64,000 nucleotides of DNA from Ampelocalamus luodianensis (Eukaryota; Streptophyta; Magnoliopsida; Poales; Poaceae), in assembly GCA_036346255.1 (NCBI GenBank), contig CM070617.1, positions 27,021,080-27,085,079 of the forward strand. The letters run 5' to 3'. The notes below the pieces were generated by a model, which ran no database searches, was not told where the DNA came from, and saw only the letters and a program-made list of their open reading frames with translations. Shown piece by piece: positions 1 to 10,440 of the stretch. Numbering within the stretch: position 1 is the stretch's first letter; every line of letters begins with the position of its first letter. The translations under genes and the position numbers were made by a program.

Positions 1-591
1 GGGCCGACATGCCGCCGTGGGGTGGGCTCTCCCCCTCCCTGCGCTCCTCCTCGCCGTCGTCGTCATTGTCTTCGTCTTCCTTGCTACCGTCGTTGTCGAC
101 ACAAGTGGGCGAGTGGCTTACGGAAGTGGCATCGCTCTTTGCCTCAGTCTGTGAGGATCGATCAGAATTCAACATACTATACCTTGTCAGATTGGCCTAG
201 CTAGAGCACGTTGTAGTTGTAGCTACACAATACATGTAGTTGTGTGGTAAACTGGTAAAGGACTTGCAGCGGCAGGGCGTATGAGCAACGGCGACAAGGA
301 CGATGCGCCCACGGCCGTGCCAATCTTCTTCCTCCACCAAAGAGGAAAACGACCGGCCGGCAACTCCGGTGCTGTCGCACTCGCCGGTCTCACTCATGGG
401 AGGTTCCACAGTCACATCGCCCCCAAACTGTTTAATGTTCAACCATCCACACACCCACACAGGCACGCACGCGCATATCGATCGATCACTACCACTGCAC
501 CACAAACATTTTGGCCATCACAGGCAAAGACTCATTCAACAAACTCTTCAGCAAACCGCATTATTAGGATGATAAGATGATGCATCTTCAG
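1..591. other. Left edge, no recognised gene
   Basis: I see no family here. In frame 2 of the plus strand, positions 2-151 encode a short stretch ending in a stop with a strongly hydrophobic run (LLLAVVVIVFVFLATVVV). It could be the tail of a membrane-protein exon entering from the left, or chance in GC-rich sequence. The rest is GC-mixed sequence with no repeat or motif I recognise. Confidence 0.3.
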
Positions 592-1494
592 CTAGTCGAT
601 GATGCACAAACGACGACGATAAAACAACATCAAACTAGGACACTCCGGAATCAGCAGAAAATAAGCAGAACCGGTGCCTGACACCGAAATACGGCCATCT
701 TCCGTCTTGATCATCACCATCAGCTTCCATGCTTCACCACAGGTCAATACACGCCATATTACAGGATCAGGCTTCACAGGCATGGCCAGGACGAACTCAA
801 ACGCCTCGTCCACCAAGCCAGCTTTGCACAACAGGTCCACAATGCTTCCATAGTGCTCCATCCATGGTTTGATGTGATACTCTTCAACCATGGACTTGAA
901 TAACTGGTGCCCTTCGTTCACTAGCTTGGAGTGACCACAAGCATTGATCACGCTCAAGAAGATAACCTCATCAGGATGGATCCCTTGCCTGAGCATCAGC
1001 GAAAAACGGACAAGGGCAGCCACCCCATGGCCATGCACGGCGAATGTTTGTATCATGGCCGTGCATGAGACCACAGTCCTCACACCCAATGAGTCAAATA
1101 TCTCACGAGACCTCTTCACTCTCCCCATCTTACCATGCATATGTATGAGTGCATTGGCGACACGGGTATTTTCCAACAAAAGGGAGATTCCTCACCGCGT
1201 ACCCGTGGAGCTCTCTCACGTGGACCAAGCTCCTAAGCCGCGCGGGTGGTGGGAGCGCGCCCAGGACGACACAAGCGTGTTCCATATAGGGACGTCCGGG
1301 TGGAGAGTTTCGTCGAAAAGCTAGCGCGCAGCGTCAAAGCGGCCAGAGGCGGCGTAGGACTTGAGGAGGGCGGAGCAGAGGTGGAGGCAGGAGGGGAGGA
1401 AGCCGAGCTTTAGGATGTGCGCATGGAGTTTTCTGGCGGATCTAGCGATGGCGGAGAGCGCGCCGGTGCGCAAGGTGGTGGCGGCGGCGCTCAT
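592..1494 (-). pseudogene. PPR (pentatricopeptide repeat) protein pseudogene
   Basis: This is a broken gene of the plant PLS-type PPR family, whose members bind organellar RNA in mitochondria or plastids. An ATG at 1494 opens a typical N-terminus with the motifs LHAHILKLGF, ALLKSYAASGRFDAA and PDVPIWNTLVSSW. An in-frame TAG falls just before LFDE at about residue 58, and the frame is lost again near the HPRG region at about 1230. A third stretch (1179 down to 592) resumes with ANALIHMHGKMGRV, VSCTAMIQTFAVHG, HPDEVIFLSVINACGHS and IKPWMEHYGSIVDLLCKAG, then decays into unrelated residues after VIWRVL. Many repeats expected of a full protein are missing, so internal deletion is likely. A Mutator-type terminus 287 bp upstream of its ATG could mean it was captured by a transposon. 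The family call is firm; loss of function is very likely. Confidence 0.85.
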
Positions 1495-1780
1495 GGGTCA
1501 TCGCGGCACAGTCGTGGCATCTGAATGGTTTGGTACAAGACGCGTACCCAGAGAACTCTGAGGCGACTGATGAACCTTTGCTTGGCTACCCACCACCTTT
1601 GGCGCGGCCGCCCCCCTTGGCTGCATCCTCCGGCGGTGTCCTCCTTGGCTGCGCCGCTGGAGCAGAGTCGACAGAGAGAGTGCGGGAGAGAGTGAGGCAT
1701 TCACAGCAGCGCAAACTTTTTAGACTCAGACGATTCGCCAGCCTGGACGCTTGGATGGCACAGGGAAAAGAAACTAAGGT

Positions 1781-1929
1781 CCACGTGGCACGAAACCGGC
1801 TTCAACAAGATAACATGACAATTTTTGCACGGTTTAGACACTTTGAGTATGTGTTCTATCTGGTATTATACTTAAGGGACGAACTTTAAACTAGGTCAAG
1901 AGTTCAGGGATGAACAATGTACTTAATCC
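1781..1929. mobile_element. Right terminus of a Mutator-like element
   Basis: These 149 bp match, in inverted orientation and with few differences, the left terminal inverted repeat of the Pack-MULE at 2396. Shared landmarks are CCACGTGGCACGAAACC at the inner side and ACAATGTACTTAATCC at the outer end. No matching left end is visible between 1 and 1780, so the partner end lies outside the window or has been lost. If it lies to the left, the PPR pseudogene would sit inside this element. Confidence 0.7.
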
Positions 1930-1976
1930 AATTCAGTATATGTGTCTTGTATTCTGTGATAAATTAAGAGGAGACT

Positions 1977-2175
1977 ATGGAGAAGGTGAGCTATGAGCTG
2001 GTGCTGTAGAACTACCGCATCATGGAGCAGGACGAGAGGCTGAAGAAGACAAAGGAGTTTGGGTCCCTACTGCACCTCTCCCAGCTCCTGTCATCAGCGA
2101 GAACCAGGTTGACCTCGCCGGTGTCGGTGCGCATGCCCCGAGCATGTGTCATCACCAAAATTTGTGGCTTCCCTT
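1977..2175 (+). other. Coding-like fragment, unrecognised
   Basis: Read from the ATG at 1977, the plus strand gives a charged, helical-looking stretch (NYRIMEQDERLKKTKEFGSL) after an in-frame TAG at codon 11. Composition is more gene-like than the surroundings, and a possible donor lies in CTGGTAAGC near 2230. I do not recognise the family. It sits between two Mutator-type termini, so it could be a remnant of host exon sequence or a captured fragment. Confidence 0.25.
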
Positions 2176-2868
2176 CCTTCCTCTGTTCGTGACACCACCG
2201 TCGGCCACCACCACATTCCCGTCACCCTGGTAAGCTTTTCATTAATCTTCTCGTGTTAGAACGTGCTCCAATCCTTGTTCATCCATCTCCACGATTTCGT
2301 TCTTGTAGCGTGTCGAATCGAGCCTTTTCTGTCGCACCTTCGTTCCATGTTTGCGGCCTTAGTTCCCCATCCTTGGTAAGCCTATATATGATTCAGGATT
2401 AAATACATTGTCCGTCCTTGAATTCTTGACCTAGTTTAAAGTTCGTCCCTAAATTGTAATACCGGATAAAACGCATACTCCAAGTATCAATACCGTGCAA
2501 AAACCATCATTTATTCCTTTTGAGAGTGGTTTCGTGCCACATGGAAAAATATTTTCTCCTACCACCTATGCATCCACGCTCGCGTACGCATCCATTTTGG
2601 CCAACACACACAGAAGCTCCTTCTTCTCCATTCTATTCTCCCCAATCTTTCTCCACTACTTCTCTCCCCTAGAGCTTGCCCCTGCCGAATGGAAGCTCCA
2701 TGACGCCTCCTCCTCTAGCTTGCCTCCGGCCCAGCTCCCTGGTCATCAGCACGCCGGCGCCGGCGCCCACGCCTACTTGTGCGCCGCCGCCCTGGCTCGC
2801 GCCCAGCTCCGGCTCCGACTCCCTCTGGCCCGATCGTTGCTTGGCTCCTGCGCCTACGGCCCAGCCCG

Positions 2869-3366
2869 CTAGCTCCTCCCATGCGCCACTCTTCTCTCTC
2901 TCTCTCTCTGGCCCAGTATACTGCGTCGCCTCCCCTTGTGCCCAGTTGGCCCAATGCGGCAAGGCCTCTGGCTACCGTGCTCCTCCCCGTGTGCCCGCGG
3001 CATGGCTCGGCTTTCTCCCCCCTCCCCGTACACCACCCACCCTTTGGTGTTCAGCCCCCAATACATCACTGTCACCACCAACGAAGCCAGGATGGCGTCA
3101 ATGCAGGCCACGAGCTTGTTGCGGTCGGCGTTTGTGGTCTCACCTGACACGTAGTACCGACGGACGAGTAGCGCGACAGCAACGAGCATGAAGATGAAGA
3201 GCGTGGAGATGGACAGGAGGTACGCTGCCTGGCCGACGGTGTTGACGAGCAGCACGGTGGTCATCCCCTTGAGGGCGCCGAAAGCAACAATGTACTTGGC
3301 CCAGTTCATGCCCCTGTCGGTGAGGGCGACGGAGAATAGCGCTGGGTTCTTGGTCTCCTCAGCCAT
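2869..3366 (-). pseudogene. Captured cationic amino acid transporter (CAT) fragment
   Basis: From ATG 3366 the frame is open for 165 residues. It contains CAT-family blocks: MNWAKYIVAFGALKGMTTVL and its following TVGQA, then LLSISTLFIFMLVAVALLVR and RRYYVSGETTNADRNKLVAC, then a partial last helix. In the full transporters (12-14 membrane spans, about 600 residues) these blocks are separated by longer sequence. Here ETKNPA jumps to the LFSVALTDRG block and VGQA jumps to LLSIS, so two internal segments are missing while the frame is kept. After the WGLNTKGWVVY block the reading frame continues into unrelated GC-rich sequence. It cannot be a working transporter. Whether the element transcribes it as a chimeric protein cannot be told from sequence. 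Confidence 0.8.
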
Positions 3367-3567
3367 GGTCGGCCCAAGCTGGCCAAAAGGATGGTGTCGC
3401 CACCTCCCTCCGGCCGCTGCCTCCGCCTGCCGCCTCCGCCGCCTGGTGCTCCCACAGTTGGCCCGCGCCTGGTCCTTGGAGTCGCCTCCTATGCGCCCGG
3501 CGCTGCGCTCGGCCACCGGTGCTGTCGTGCTCCTTCCTCGCCCCCGCGCGCCTGCTCTTCTCCCTGG

Positions 3568-3568
<1 letters not shown>

Positions 3569-3628
<60 letters not shown>
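3569..3628. repeat. (CT)n microsatellite
   Basis: An uninterrupted CT dinucleotide run of about 60 bp inside Pack-MULE A. The long Leu-Ser and Arg-Glu open frames overlapping it on both strands are artefacts of the repeat. Confidence 0.95.
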
Positions 3629-3630
<2 letters not shown>

Positions 3631-4145
3631 TCCACTCCCTCTCACGCGTGCTTGGCCCATTCCTACTCGCCCTTGCGAGCCTCCCCGCGCCGCCCCTGGC
3701 CCTCGGCTTGGCTCCCCTGCATCGTGCCTTGAAGCCCACCCGTGCACCCCTTGGCCCACACCTATGGCTCCGGAGATTTGCTGCGAGGTGGCGGAGAGGA
3801 AGGGCGCTTAGTGCGACGCCGGAAGCCGCGTGGTGCGGCGGCAGAGGATGGAGATCCGGCGGCTCAGGGTGGTGGCCGAGTGTGGGCCGTAGGAGGTGTC
3901 CAGGAAGAGGCGGAGGTGACGAAATGGAAATGGAAAGCACTTTCAATTTTGTCCTTTTTTTATCCGACCGGACAAGCCACGTGGGTGAAACACCGATCAA
4001 AGCCGCTTTAAAACAAACGAAGGGGTATCTTTTGCGCGGTATTGACAGTTTGGGGACGCGTTTTACCCAGTATTACAGTTCAGGATGAAAAATTAAACTA
4101 GAGCAAGAGTTGAGGGATGAACAATGTACTTAATCCTATGATTAA

Positions 4146-6371
4146 TCCCCGAGCCTCCCCTCCCCTTCCTCTACATTTTGACATGCTTATTTCGCCTTCC
4201 CGTCCATCTAGCCACCATGCCATGCTCACCCATCGCCGTCGCTGCCGCTCGTTGCCATCGGCACATCTCCGACGCCCCTCTTGGTAAACTTCCATGACCA
4301 TGGGATATCTTGCATCGTGTGAATTCCGTTTTACCCATCTTTCCCGCCTTGGCACCTCTCCCTTGCCACCGGCCACTTCACCCGAAGCACTGCCATGGCT
4401 TTGTTGTTCCTGTCCACATAAGGAAGAAGACATCCTCTCTCTCTCTCCCTATCACTTACATGTGGGGGGCCATCCTTTAATTTTGTTACATTTGCTGATT
4501 CAAGAAACATATTGCTAACATGGGAGCCATGTTACACTCGTCAAAACCACCTCCACATCAGTGTCACATCTGCCAATATCACGGGTGGTTTAGGTCGAGG
4601 GAGTGTTTTGCACCGGTTTTAAGAGTTTAAGGGGTGAAAAGTGAATGGTTCTGAAGTTGTAAGTTAAAATTCGGACTCAGGCAATAGTTGATGAATGTTG
4701 AAAATAGTCTTTTTCCAATAATTAACATAATAATCTCACTTGCTATATTTTACAACATCGTATGTGTGTGAAGCTTGATTTATTTACAGCGCCCTGTGAT
4801 GGTCCAGACTAAGGGTTTAGAGTTCTTGGTCGTCGGCGCACTTTTTTGTTCTGCTCGTGTAAATTACATAACTCAGCGTCCGTTGAATTCTGTCATTTCC
4901 TGCTATATTCGAGATCTTGTCGTTCCCGTCACGCATTTGCAACCCTGTACAACTAGTTTGATCTTGCTAGGTCGATTGTTAGTATGCAAGCACACCGCCA
5001 ATCAATACTCGAAGCATAAATAGCACATTGTAACTAGTAAATTGATATATGGAATAATTATAATCGAAGCATGCCACTTTTATGCATCAGAGGGTGATCC
5101 TATTCATCACAAATCTTTAAATTCACGGGTTGGTTAGCACGGAAGTTGATGAAATCAAATTTAATAAAAATAATAATAAATGACTTTTAAAAAAGGAAGC
5201 AATAAATGCACAATTTGACTAGTCAGTTGTCATTGTATCTGGTGGCTAACATGTCGCAGACAAACTTGTTTTTATTTTTGAGGAATCAACCTATTATTAT
5301 CTTATTAAAGCAGAGTCAAAAGAAATCACTACGTTCGCTTTTAAGAGTTATAAATTCCCACATTAATCAGTGAAAAAAAGAAATATTTACACCGTCGATC
5401 GTGATGGGTCCAGATTATAACAATCTAGATTAAAAAAAATCCATGTCAAATACAATAAAAAATGTATTCGAAATAAAAATGAATAAAATCAACGATTTGA
5501 TTTCCATACGAATTCCTAAGTAAAAGAGTCCATATCAGATACAATAAAACTAAAATTCGGATTAAAATAAAATAAAATCAGTAATTTAATTAACATACGA
5601 ATTCCTAAGTAAAACCCCTCAATGATTATAATTCAGAATCGTCGCTGATCTCAACTGGGGACATGTGTCACACTCTCTCTGGTGACCCCAAGTATATTTC
5701 TTATGACTGCATATATTAAGCAATAATTGAGGAGAAGTAGAAGATAACTATGTGATAAAGTATTGCGTTGCAAGGGGTAGCAGCTGATAGGGATCGATCA
5801 AGATTTGAACTTATTATTGGAGGTTGAAATAAAAAAATTGTGACGGCGAGAAGAGAGAAGTCACGCTGTTTGGTGGAGCAGCGGCGTGCGAGGGAAGATA
5901 AGTTTAACGTAGGTCGTCTATGGTGCATCGGTATATGTCTATGATGCATCGGTATATGTGTATTTAAACTAATAAGATAATTTGCTGCACACATAATTAA
6001 TGTATTATTTGAGATTAAATAGAGCTAGTTGTACATGCATATAATTTAGGAAAAAAAACTTACAGAGTAAGAATATAGGCATGCAATTACATAGTTTATA
6101 TATGATAGAGAGTGATTAGTTTCTAAGAACCCTAATAATTTATTATGCTCAATGATTTTCTTTCATCAAAACACATACTTCAATTACGTTTTTTTATGTT
6201 GTAATTTTTTTAAAATTTCTATTATCATTTACAATGTTTAAGATATACAAGATATGTAAATATATTCTTAAGTATTTACATGAAATTCGAAACAAATCTA
6301 GGTAGGTACGCAGACGTGCGAACCAACCTTCAACTTTATCACATAAACGCGATCTCCATGCGTCCATGCTG
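4146..6371. other. Intergenic, repeat remnants
   Basis: No gene is recognisable. At about 4600-4715 the sequence (AAGGGGTGAAAAGTGAATGG followed by a degenerate stretch) resembles the right terminal repeat of Pack-MULE C at 9610-9706, so it is probably the worn end of a related element whose left end I cannot find. From about 5040 to 6300 the DNA turns AT-rich. It includes a roughly 89-bp direct duplication and two copies of GATGCATCGGTATATGT near 5930-5958. Confidence 0.5.
5441..5618. repeat. 89-bp tandem duplication
   Basis: Two diverged copies lie head to tail, starting at 5441 (CCATGTCAAATACAATAAAA) and 5530 (CCATATCAGATACAATAAAA). Both end with ATACGAATTCCTAAGTAAAA. The unit is AT-rich with no coding character. 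Confidence 0.75.
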
Positions 6372-6379
6372 TATATATA
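6372..6379 (+). promoter_or_regulatory. TATA box of the small-peptide gene
   Basis: TATATATA lies 90 bp before the ATG at 6469, a normal distance for a plant promoter with a 5' UTR of roughly 60 bp. Nothing else nearby could use it. Confidence 0.6.
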
Positions 6380-6468
6380 GCGATCTCGTAGTTGTTGTTA
6401 CCAAAGAAAAGGAACCTGTGTAAGTAGTAGGGCATTGTTCTATCGCTCTCTTTCAGCCGATCGAGGTG

Positions 6469-6654
6469 ATGGCGACCGACAACCTCCGCGCCTTCCTAGT
6501 TTTCATCCTCGTGCAGGTCTGCCTGCTCGTGATGATGGCAGCGTCGGCGACGGTGCAGGGTAGGCCTGTGGCCCTGGAGTCAACGCCTACGTGCTGCTTC
6601 AACCACCCCGAATGCTGCCAGGCCGCCGGCGCCGTGGCCGCCGCCAAGCCCTGA
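6469..6654 (+). CDS. Putative secreted cysteine-rich small peptide
   Basis: A 61-residue protein. The N-terminus is a classic secretory signal: a short charged start (MATDNLR), then a hydrophobic core (AFLVFILVQVCLLVMMAAS) with likely cleavage after the Ala-Ser-Ala region near residues 23-28. The mature part would be about 35 residues with four cysteines in two adjacent pairs, spaced CC-x5-CC in TPTCCFNHPECC, and an Ala-rich tail. I chose the ATG at 6469, which has a GC-rich context (GTGATGGCG) and a TATA box 90 bp upstream; an AATAAA signal follows 188 bp after the stop. It stands alone among transposon remnants with no intron. I do not recognise a named family. A secreted signalling or defence peptide is a guess from layout only. 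That it is a real gene is supported by promoter, signal peptide and polyadenylation signal together. Confidence 0.65.
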   Translation: MATDNLRAFLVFILVQVCLLVMMAASATVQGRPVALESTPTCCFNHPECCQAAGAVAAAKP

Positions 6655-6841
6655 CTCGTGGTTTCCGTCTCCTCCCAGCGATCCAGTATACATCAGTAGC
6701 GCGCGTGCGTGAACCCATGTTGTCCTTCGTGGCTCTTGCTGCATGTACATGCTTCGATGTGGTCCTGCTGCTTCCGTTCTTGTGTCTCTGTTTTTCAGAA
6801 CTAGTTCTGCTATTGTAATGGCTACTTATTGGCTATTAGCT

Positions 6842-6847
6842 AATAAA
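6842..6847 (+). terminator. Polyadenylation signal of the small-peptide gene
   Basis: AATAAA lies 188 bp after the stop codon at 6654, within TAATAAAATGG. It is placed where a plant near-upstream element would be. Confidence 0.45.
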
Positions 6848-7889
6848 ATGGGGGGAGCTTTCTGCCTGCTTTGAGTTGTGTCGCCAAGAGATTCAGGATA
6901 TATACTCATGTTCATACTACTTAGCAGTTCGTTTTCTTCTTAAAAAGAAAGGGACCCTGTGAATATACAGTGGATTCTCTGCCTGTTGTTTCTCATGACG
7001 CTGGCTCGTGTTACGGTTTTTCAGGGTGAAAACCCTCTGAAAGAGTTTTTTTTTAAGGAGGCAGGAGCAGTGCCGATTAATTAAAGAGAGAATAAAGGTC
7101 ACACTAAAAAGGAAGAGGCGAGTCCCAGCGAAACGTAAAACAAACTAGCCGGAATGGGCTAAGACTACAAACCAGAGGGCAAAACCCAAAATCAAGACTC
7201 ACGGAGCGCTCTTTTCGTTTGCTCAATGGTCCCTCGAAAGAGTAAAAATGACGATGCCTCATTGCACCCCCACCCCCGCTTTCGGCCTTTGGGCCATGGT
7301 TTTTGTTGGCACCGCACCCGCGCACCGGGCATGGTGCGGACTGTGGACGGAGCGGTGGCCTTTTTTGTGGAGTTTACCAAAATACCCCCACTCCGGAGTC
7401 GCAGGATGATTTTTTTTCGCTCATGGCTGTTGACGGTGCTAAAATCAATTTGGGCCATCTTTCGTTGTCAATGCAAAAAATAGTATCCTCCACTGTGTCT
7501 CAGGGAGTCGGACTTCCCACTGTGTGTAATCTGGGCCTCTAGGGCACGAATCAAGCCGAGTTCGGCCTTAGGGACATGACAGAGGGCAATGCGTGCCCTG
7601 GAGGCACAAAGGTGCCAATGCCGTGGACAGGGGCGGTCTTGGGATGGGTCATGGGTGTTCGGTCAAACACCCATTTTTTTGATGAAATATCTTGCATTTA
7701 GTAGGTATATTATGCATACATATTGATAATTAGGCTAAATACTTCACACATTTATACCTATAATAGATTTCATCCCACTCCCACACCCCCCCTTCCCAAT
7801 TCATCTCAAATAAGCCCAGCTCGCCAATCGTATAGCTTTCAACCTATTCAGAGACACCCTCTTGCTCAAACCAAACCCTAACCTCTCTT

Positions 7890-7891
<2 letters not shown>

Positions 7892-7935
<44 letters not shown>
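7892..7935. repeat. (CT)n microsatellite
   Basis: A CT dinucleotide run of about 44 bp inside hAT element E. A shorter GA run lies at 8432-8456 inside the nested Pack-MULE. Confidence 0.9.
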
Positions 7936-7937
<2 letters not shown>

Positions 7938-8255
7938 GACAAGCACTAGCGTACGAGGCAACCAGGTGTCGGGCGAGGCGATTTGGTGCAAGCAAAGGCG
8001 AGAGCGGCTCCTAGGCTTTGGCCAAACCTTAGCGGTGACGTGTGAAGAGCAGGAGCATGTTGTCTAAGAGGTAGGAGCAATGTAGCAAGCACTAAGAACA
8101 TGAGTGACAAGCGAGTCATAGCTTGGCCTCATGGGAGCCGTGGCCTAGAGGGAATGCGAGTCAACAACCCAGGTTGCTTACACACATCGATAGCAGCACC
8201 TCCATTCCTCAATTACTCAGTCCTAAATCCTAAAACCGAATCAACATTTTTTTCA

Positions 8256-9706
8256 GAATAAATCCATATTACACCCCTGAACTTTAGTCCGAGTCCAAAA
8301 AACCCCATGAACTCTAATACTGTTTGGCCTCGAACTACCAATACCGTTTGGTTTACACCCCTCGGGCCGAAACCACCTGGATCGCCTACGTGGCACTCAT
8401 GCCCACTTGTCAGACGCCAAATGCAGATAAAGAGAGAGAGAGAGATAGAGAGAGAGTTCTGGCTCCCCAAATCTCTCCTCTCCACTCTCTTCTGGTGCCA
8501 CCGCCTCCAGCTGCCTCTGAGTTCAGCCCATGCTGCTCGCCGGCTCCGGCTCCTCCCCGCGTCCACACGTGCCTCCCCGGCTTCCCCATGCGGCTCGGCC
8601 CTGGCTCACCTCCTCTTGTGCGGGCACTCGGGCCTTGTGCAGCGCCGGCGGTGGGGTGGCGCGGGGAGGAGGAAGGGGTGCGCATGGGCTACGCCCGGGG
8701 GTGGGGAGGCCGGTGGTGGGGTCAGGGAAGACTGGGGGTGGCCGTGGTGGCGGGGCGGCGGCGACCGTGGGCGGTGGAGAAGGAGTGGCGGTGGTAGGAA
8801 GGTGGGAGCTGCACCGTGCAGGTGAGCGGCGAGGGCGCCATGCGGGGAGCTCCAGAGCACACTCTGGTGCGGCTAGGGCGGCGAGGCACGCGCGGCGGAG
8901 GGGGCACGCACGGGCAGTGGCGCTAGGAGGGGCACGCACGGGTTGCAGGAGAGGCCGGAGCCGAAGCCCCGTTTTCGATCGTGCCACCTTCCGCCGCGCC
9001 GCCTCGCCACCGTTCGGCCGCTCCGGTGAGCCGCTGCCCCAACCGACCCCGTCACGAGGTGCCCCAAGGACCGAGGAAGCCCTCCCCCACCTCCATTGGT
9101 CCTCCCCACCGCCAAGGACTTCCATCGCCGCCACCTCTTCTCCTCTGCCTCTGGCCACCGTCGCCCCGCCGATTCGGCCCCCCAGACTCCCCCAACCCCA
9201 CCGCCGCCTCTCACCCCGGCGCAGCTCATGCGCTGCCTCCTCCTCCTCGTGCACTCCACCGCCGGCGCCGCGACATGGCCCGAGCGCCACGCTGCCGCTT
9301 TGTCGCCGCCGTCCCGCTGCTGCTGGTGCCCTTGAGGCCGCCACCCTCTGGGGGTCCCGCCCCTGCCCTTGCCAGCGCCGTCGCGCCTCCCTCCGCCGGC
9401 GGTGAGCCTGAGCTGTACGCGCCATGGCCTCCCCTGCCTGCCCGGTTTTAATTCCCCCTCCTTTGACTGCCAAGTGGGCCCAACATGCCAGCGTGGACGC
9501 CACATCAACCAAATAGCTACACGTGGATGCCACATCATTCAAAACCAGTGATGTGGCTACCAACATGTCCAAAACTACCAATGAAACCAGCGTAGGGTGT
9601 ATATGATCTAGTATTGGTAGTTCAAAGGTGTAAAGTGAATAGTTTTGTAGTTCATGGTGTTTTTTGGACTCTCGCCAAAATTCAGGGGTGAAAAATTGAC
9701 TTATTC
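8256..9706. mobile_element. Pack-MULE-like element C nested in hAT element E
   Basis: A 1451-bp element with terminal inverted repeats of about 100 bp. The outer ends are GAATAAATCCA (left) and the complement of GAATAAGTCAA (right), followed by ACCCCTGAA(C/T)TT, GAGTCCAAAAAAC and GAACTACCAATAC in the same order. The flanks tttttttca (8247-8255) and tttttttct (9707-9715) fit a 9-bp Mutator-type duplication, 8 of 9 matching, although the T-run weakens the evidence. The interior (about 8480-9450) is extremely GC-rich and open in several frames on both strands. This is typical of captured 5' exon sequence, but I recognise no protein in it, and the long open frames there are best treated as composition artefacts. 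Confidence 0.7.
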
Positions 9707-10094
9707 TTTTTTTCTTAATTATTTTTAAACTCTAAATTCTTTGAGGTATTATCTCTAATATGAAAATTTTGTACTTTGATTTTTGCTATTGCATACCTTT
9801 GTTTTTTTTATTAAATATTATTTTATTAACTCTGAACACCCATCCAAGAAATCTTGGGTCCGCCGATGGCCGTGGATGGGAGGCACGACAAAACAGTGAG
9901 GAGGTTAAAAAATGAATTTTAAATTTTTTTTTTACGCTATTTGATACTGTTTGACACACTATTTAACACTTTAAAAAATATTTTTCCCTTTGATTTTTTT
10001 CTTTTTTTTACCTCGCACTTCGTAGCTTTAAATGTATTATCACATATACCAGAAAAAATTTCCCACAATTTTTTGCACATAAAATCACGGCGCT

Positions 10095-10440
10095 GTGACC
10101 AGTGACGGTGTACTACTACTCGCCGCCATGCCCGGTGACGGTGTATACTGCCCAATGCCGTGATCAGTGACGATGTACTACTACTCGCCATGCCCGGATG
10201 CCCGGTGTACTTGCGTCACGTGAATGTGACGGTATACTCACCGCCACGCCGCGCGTCGATGATGGTGTACTACTTATCGCTTCGCCGCCGTCACGGCCGC
10301 GACGGCCGCAAGAGTACACACATCGCCGCCGCGGCGTGCGAGTACATCATTATTGGCCGCAGCGCGAGCGAGTACATCGCCACCGGCCGTGGCGCAGTGA
10401 GTACACCTTCGCGGGCCGCTGCGTCGTGATTTCATGTGAA
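10095..10440. repeat. Palindromic tandem-repeat core of element D
   Basis: Between the two arms lies a string of about ten degenerate 25-38-bp units. On the left side they read GTGACGGTGTACTACTACTC with variations; on the right they read GAGTACATC followed by a GC-rich stretch. The right-hand units are the reverse complement type of the left-hand ones, so the symmetry axis of the whole element falls near 10270-10290. It has no coding potential. Confidence 0.65.

Larger units (their letters stand above)
2396..4136. mobile_element. Pack-MULE A (non-autonomous Mutator-like element)
   Basis: A 1741-bp element has long terminal inverted repeats: 2396-2544 on the left and about 3977-4136 on the right, both beginning GGATTAA(A/G)TACATTG at the outer ends. 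It is flanked by a 9-bp target duplication, tatgattca at 2387-2395 and tatgattaa at 4137-4145 (8 of 9 match), the size made by Mutator transposases. The interior is very GC-rich and contains no transposase but does contain a piece of an amino-acid transporter gene. A captured host fragment plus a GC-rich interior defines a Pack-MULE. It must be moved by a transposase supplied from elsewhere. Confidence 0.85.
7628..9868. mobile_element. hAT-type element E inserted in element D
   Basis: The ends are CAGGGGCGGTCTTGG at 7628 and the complement of CATCGGCGGACCCAA at 9868. A perfect 8-bp target duplication gccgtgga lies at 7620-7627 and 9869-9876. CAGGGGCGG ends with 8-bp duplications are characteristic of hAT transposons. 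A further inverted match (ATGGGTGTTC) lies just inside each end. Removing one duplication and the element rejoins element D's left arm exactly. After subtracting the Pack-MULE nested within, about 780 bp of hAT remain, so this is a non-autonomous member. No transposase domain is present. Confidence 0.85.

Noticed and set aside
3391..3811. Long Leu-Ser and Arg-Glu open frames around 3570-3630 on both strands
   Set aside because: They are produced by the CT dinucleotide repeat and GC-rich flanks; no domain on either strand except the CAT fragment.
8523..9581. 352-residue minus-strand and 291-residue plus-strand open frames
   Set aside because: Both are open because of extreme GC content inside Pack-MULE C; neither shows a protein motif, and several frames are open at once.
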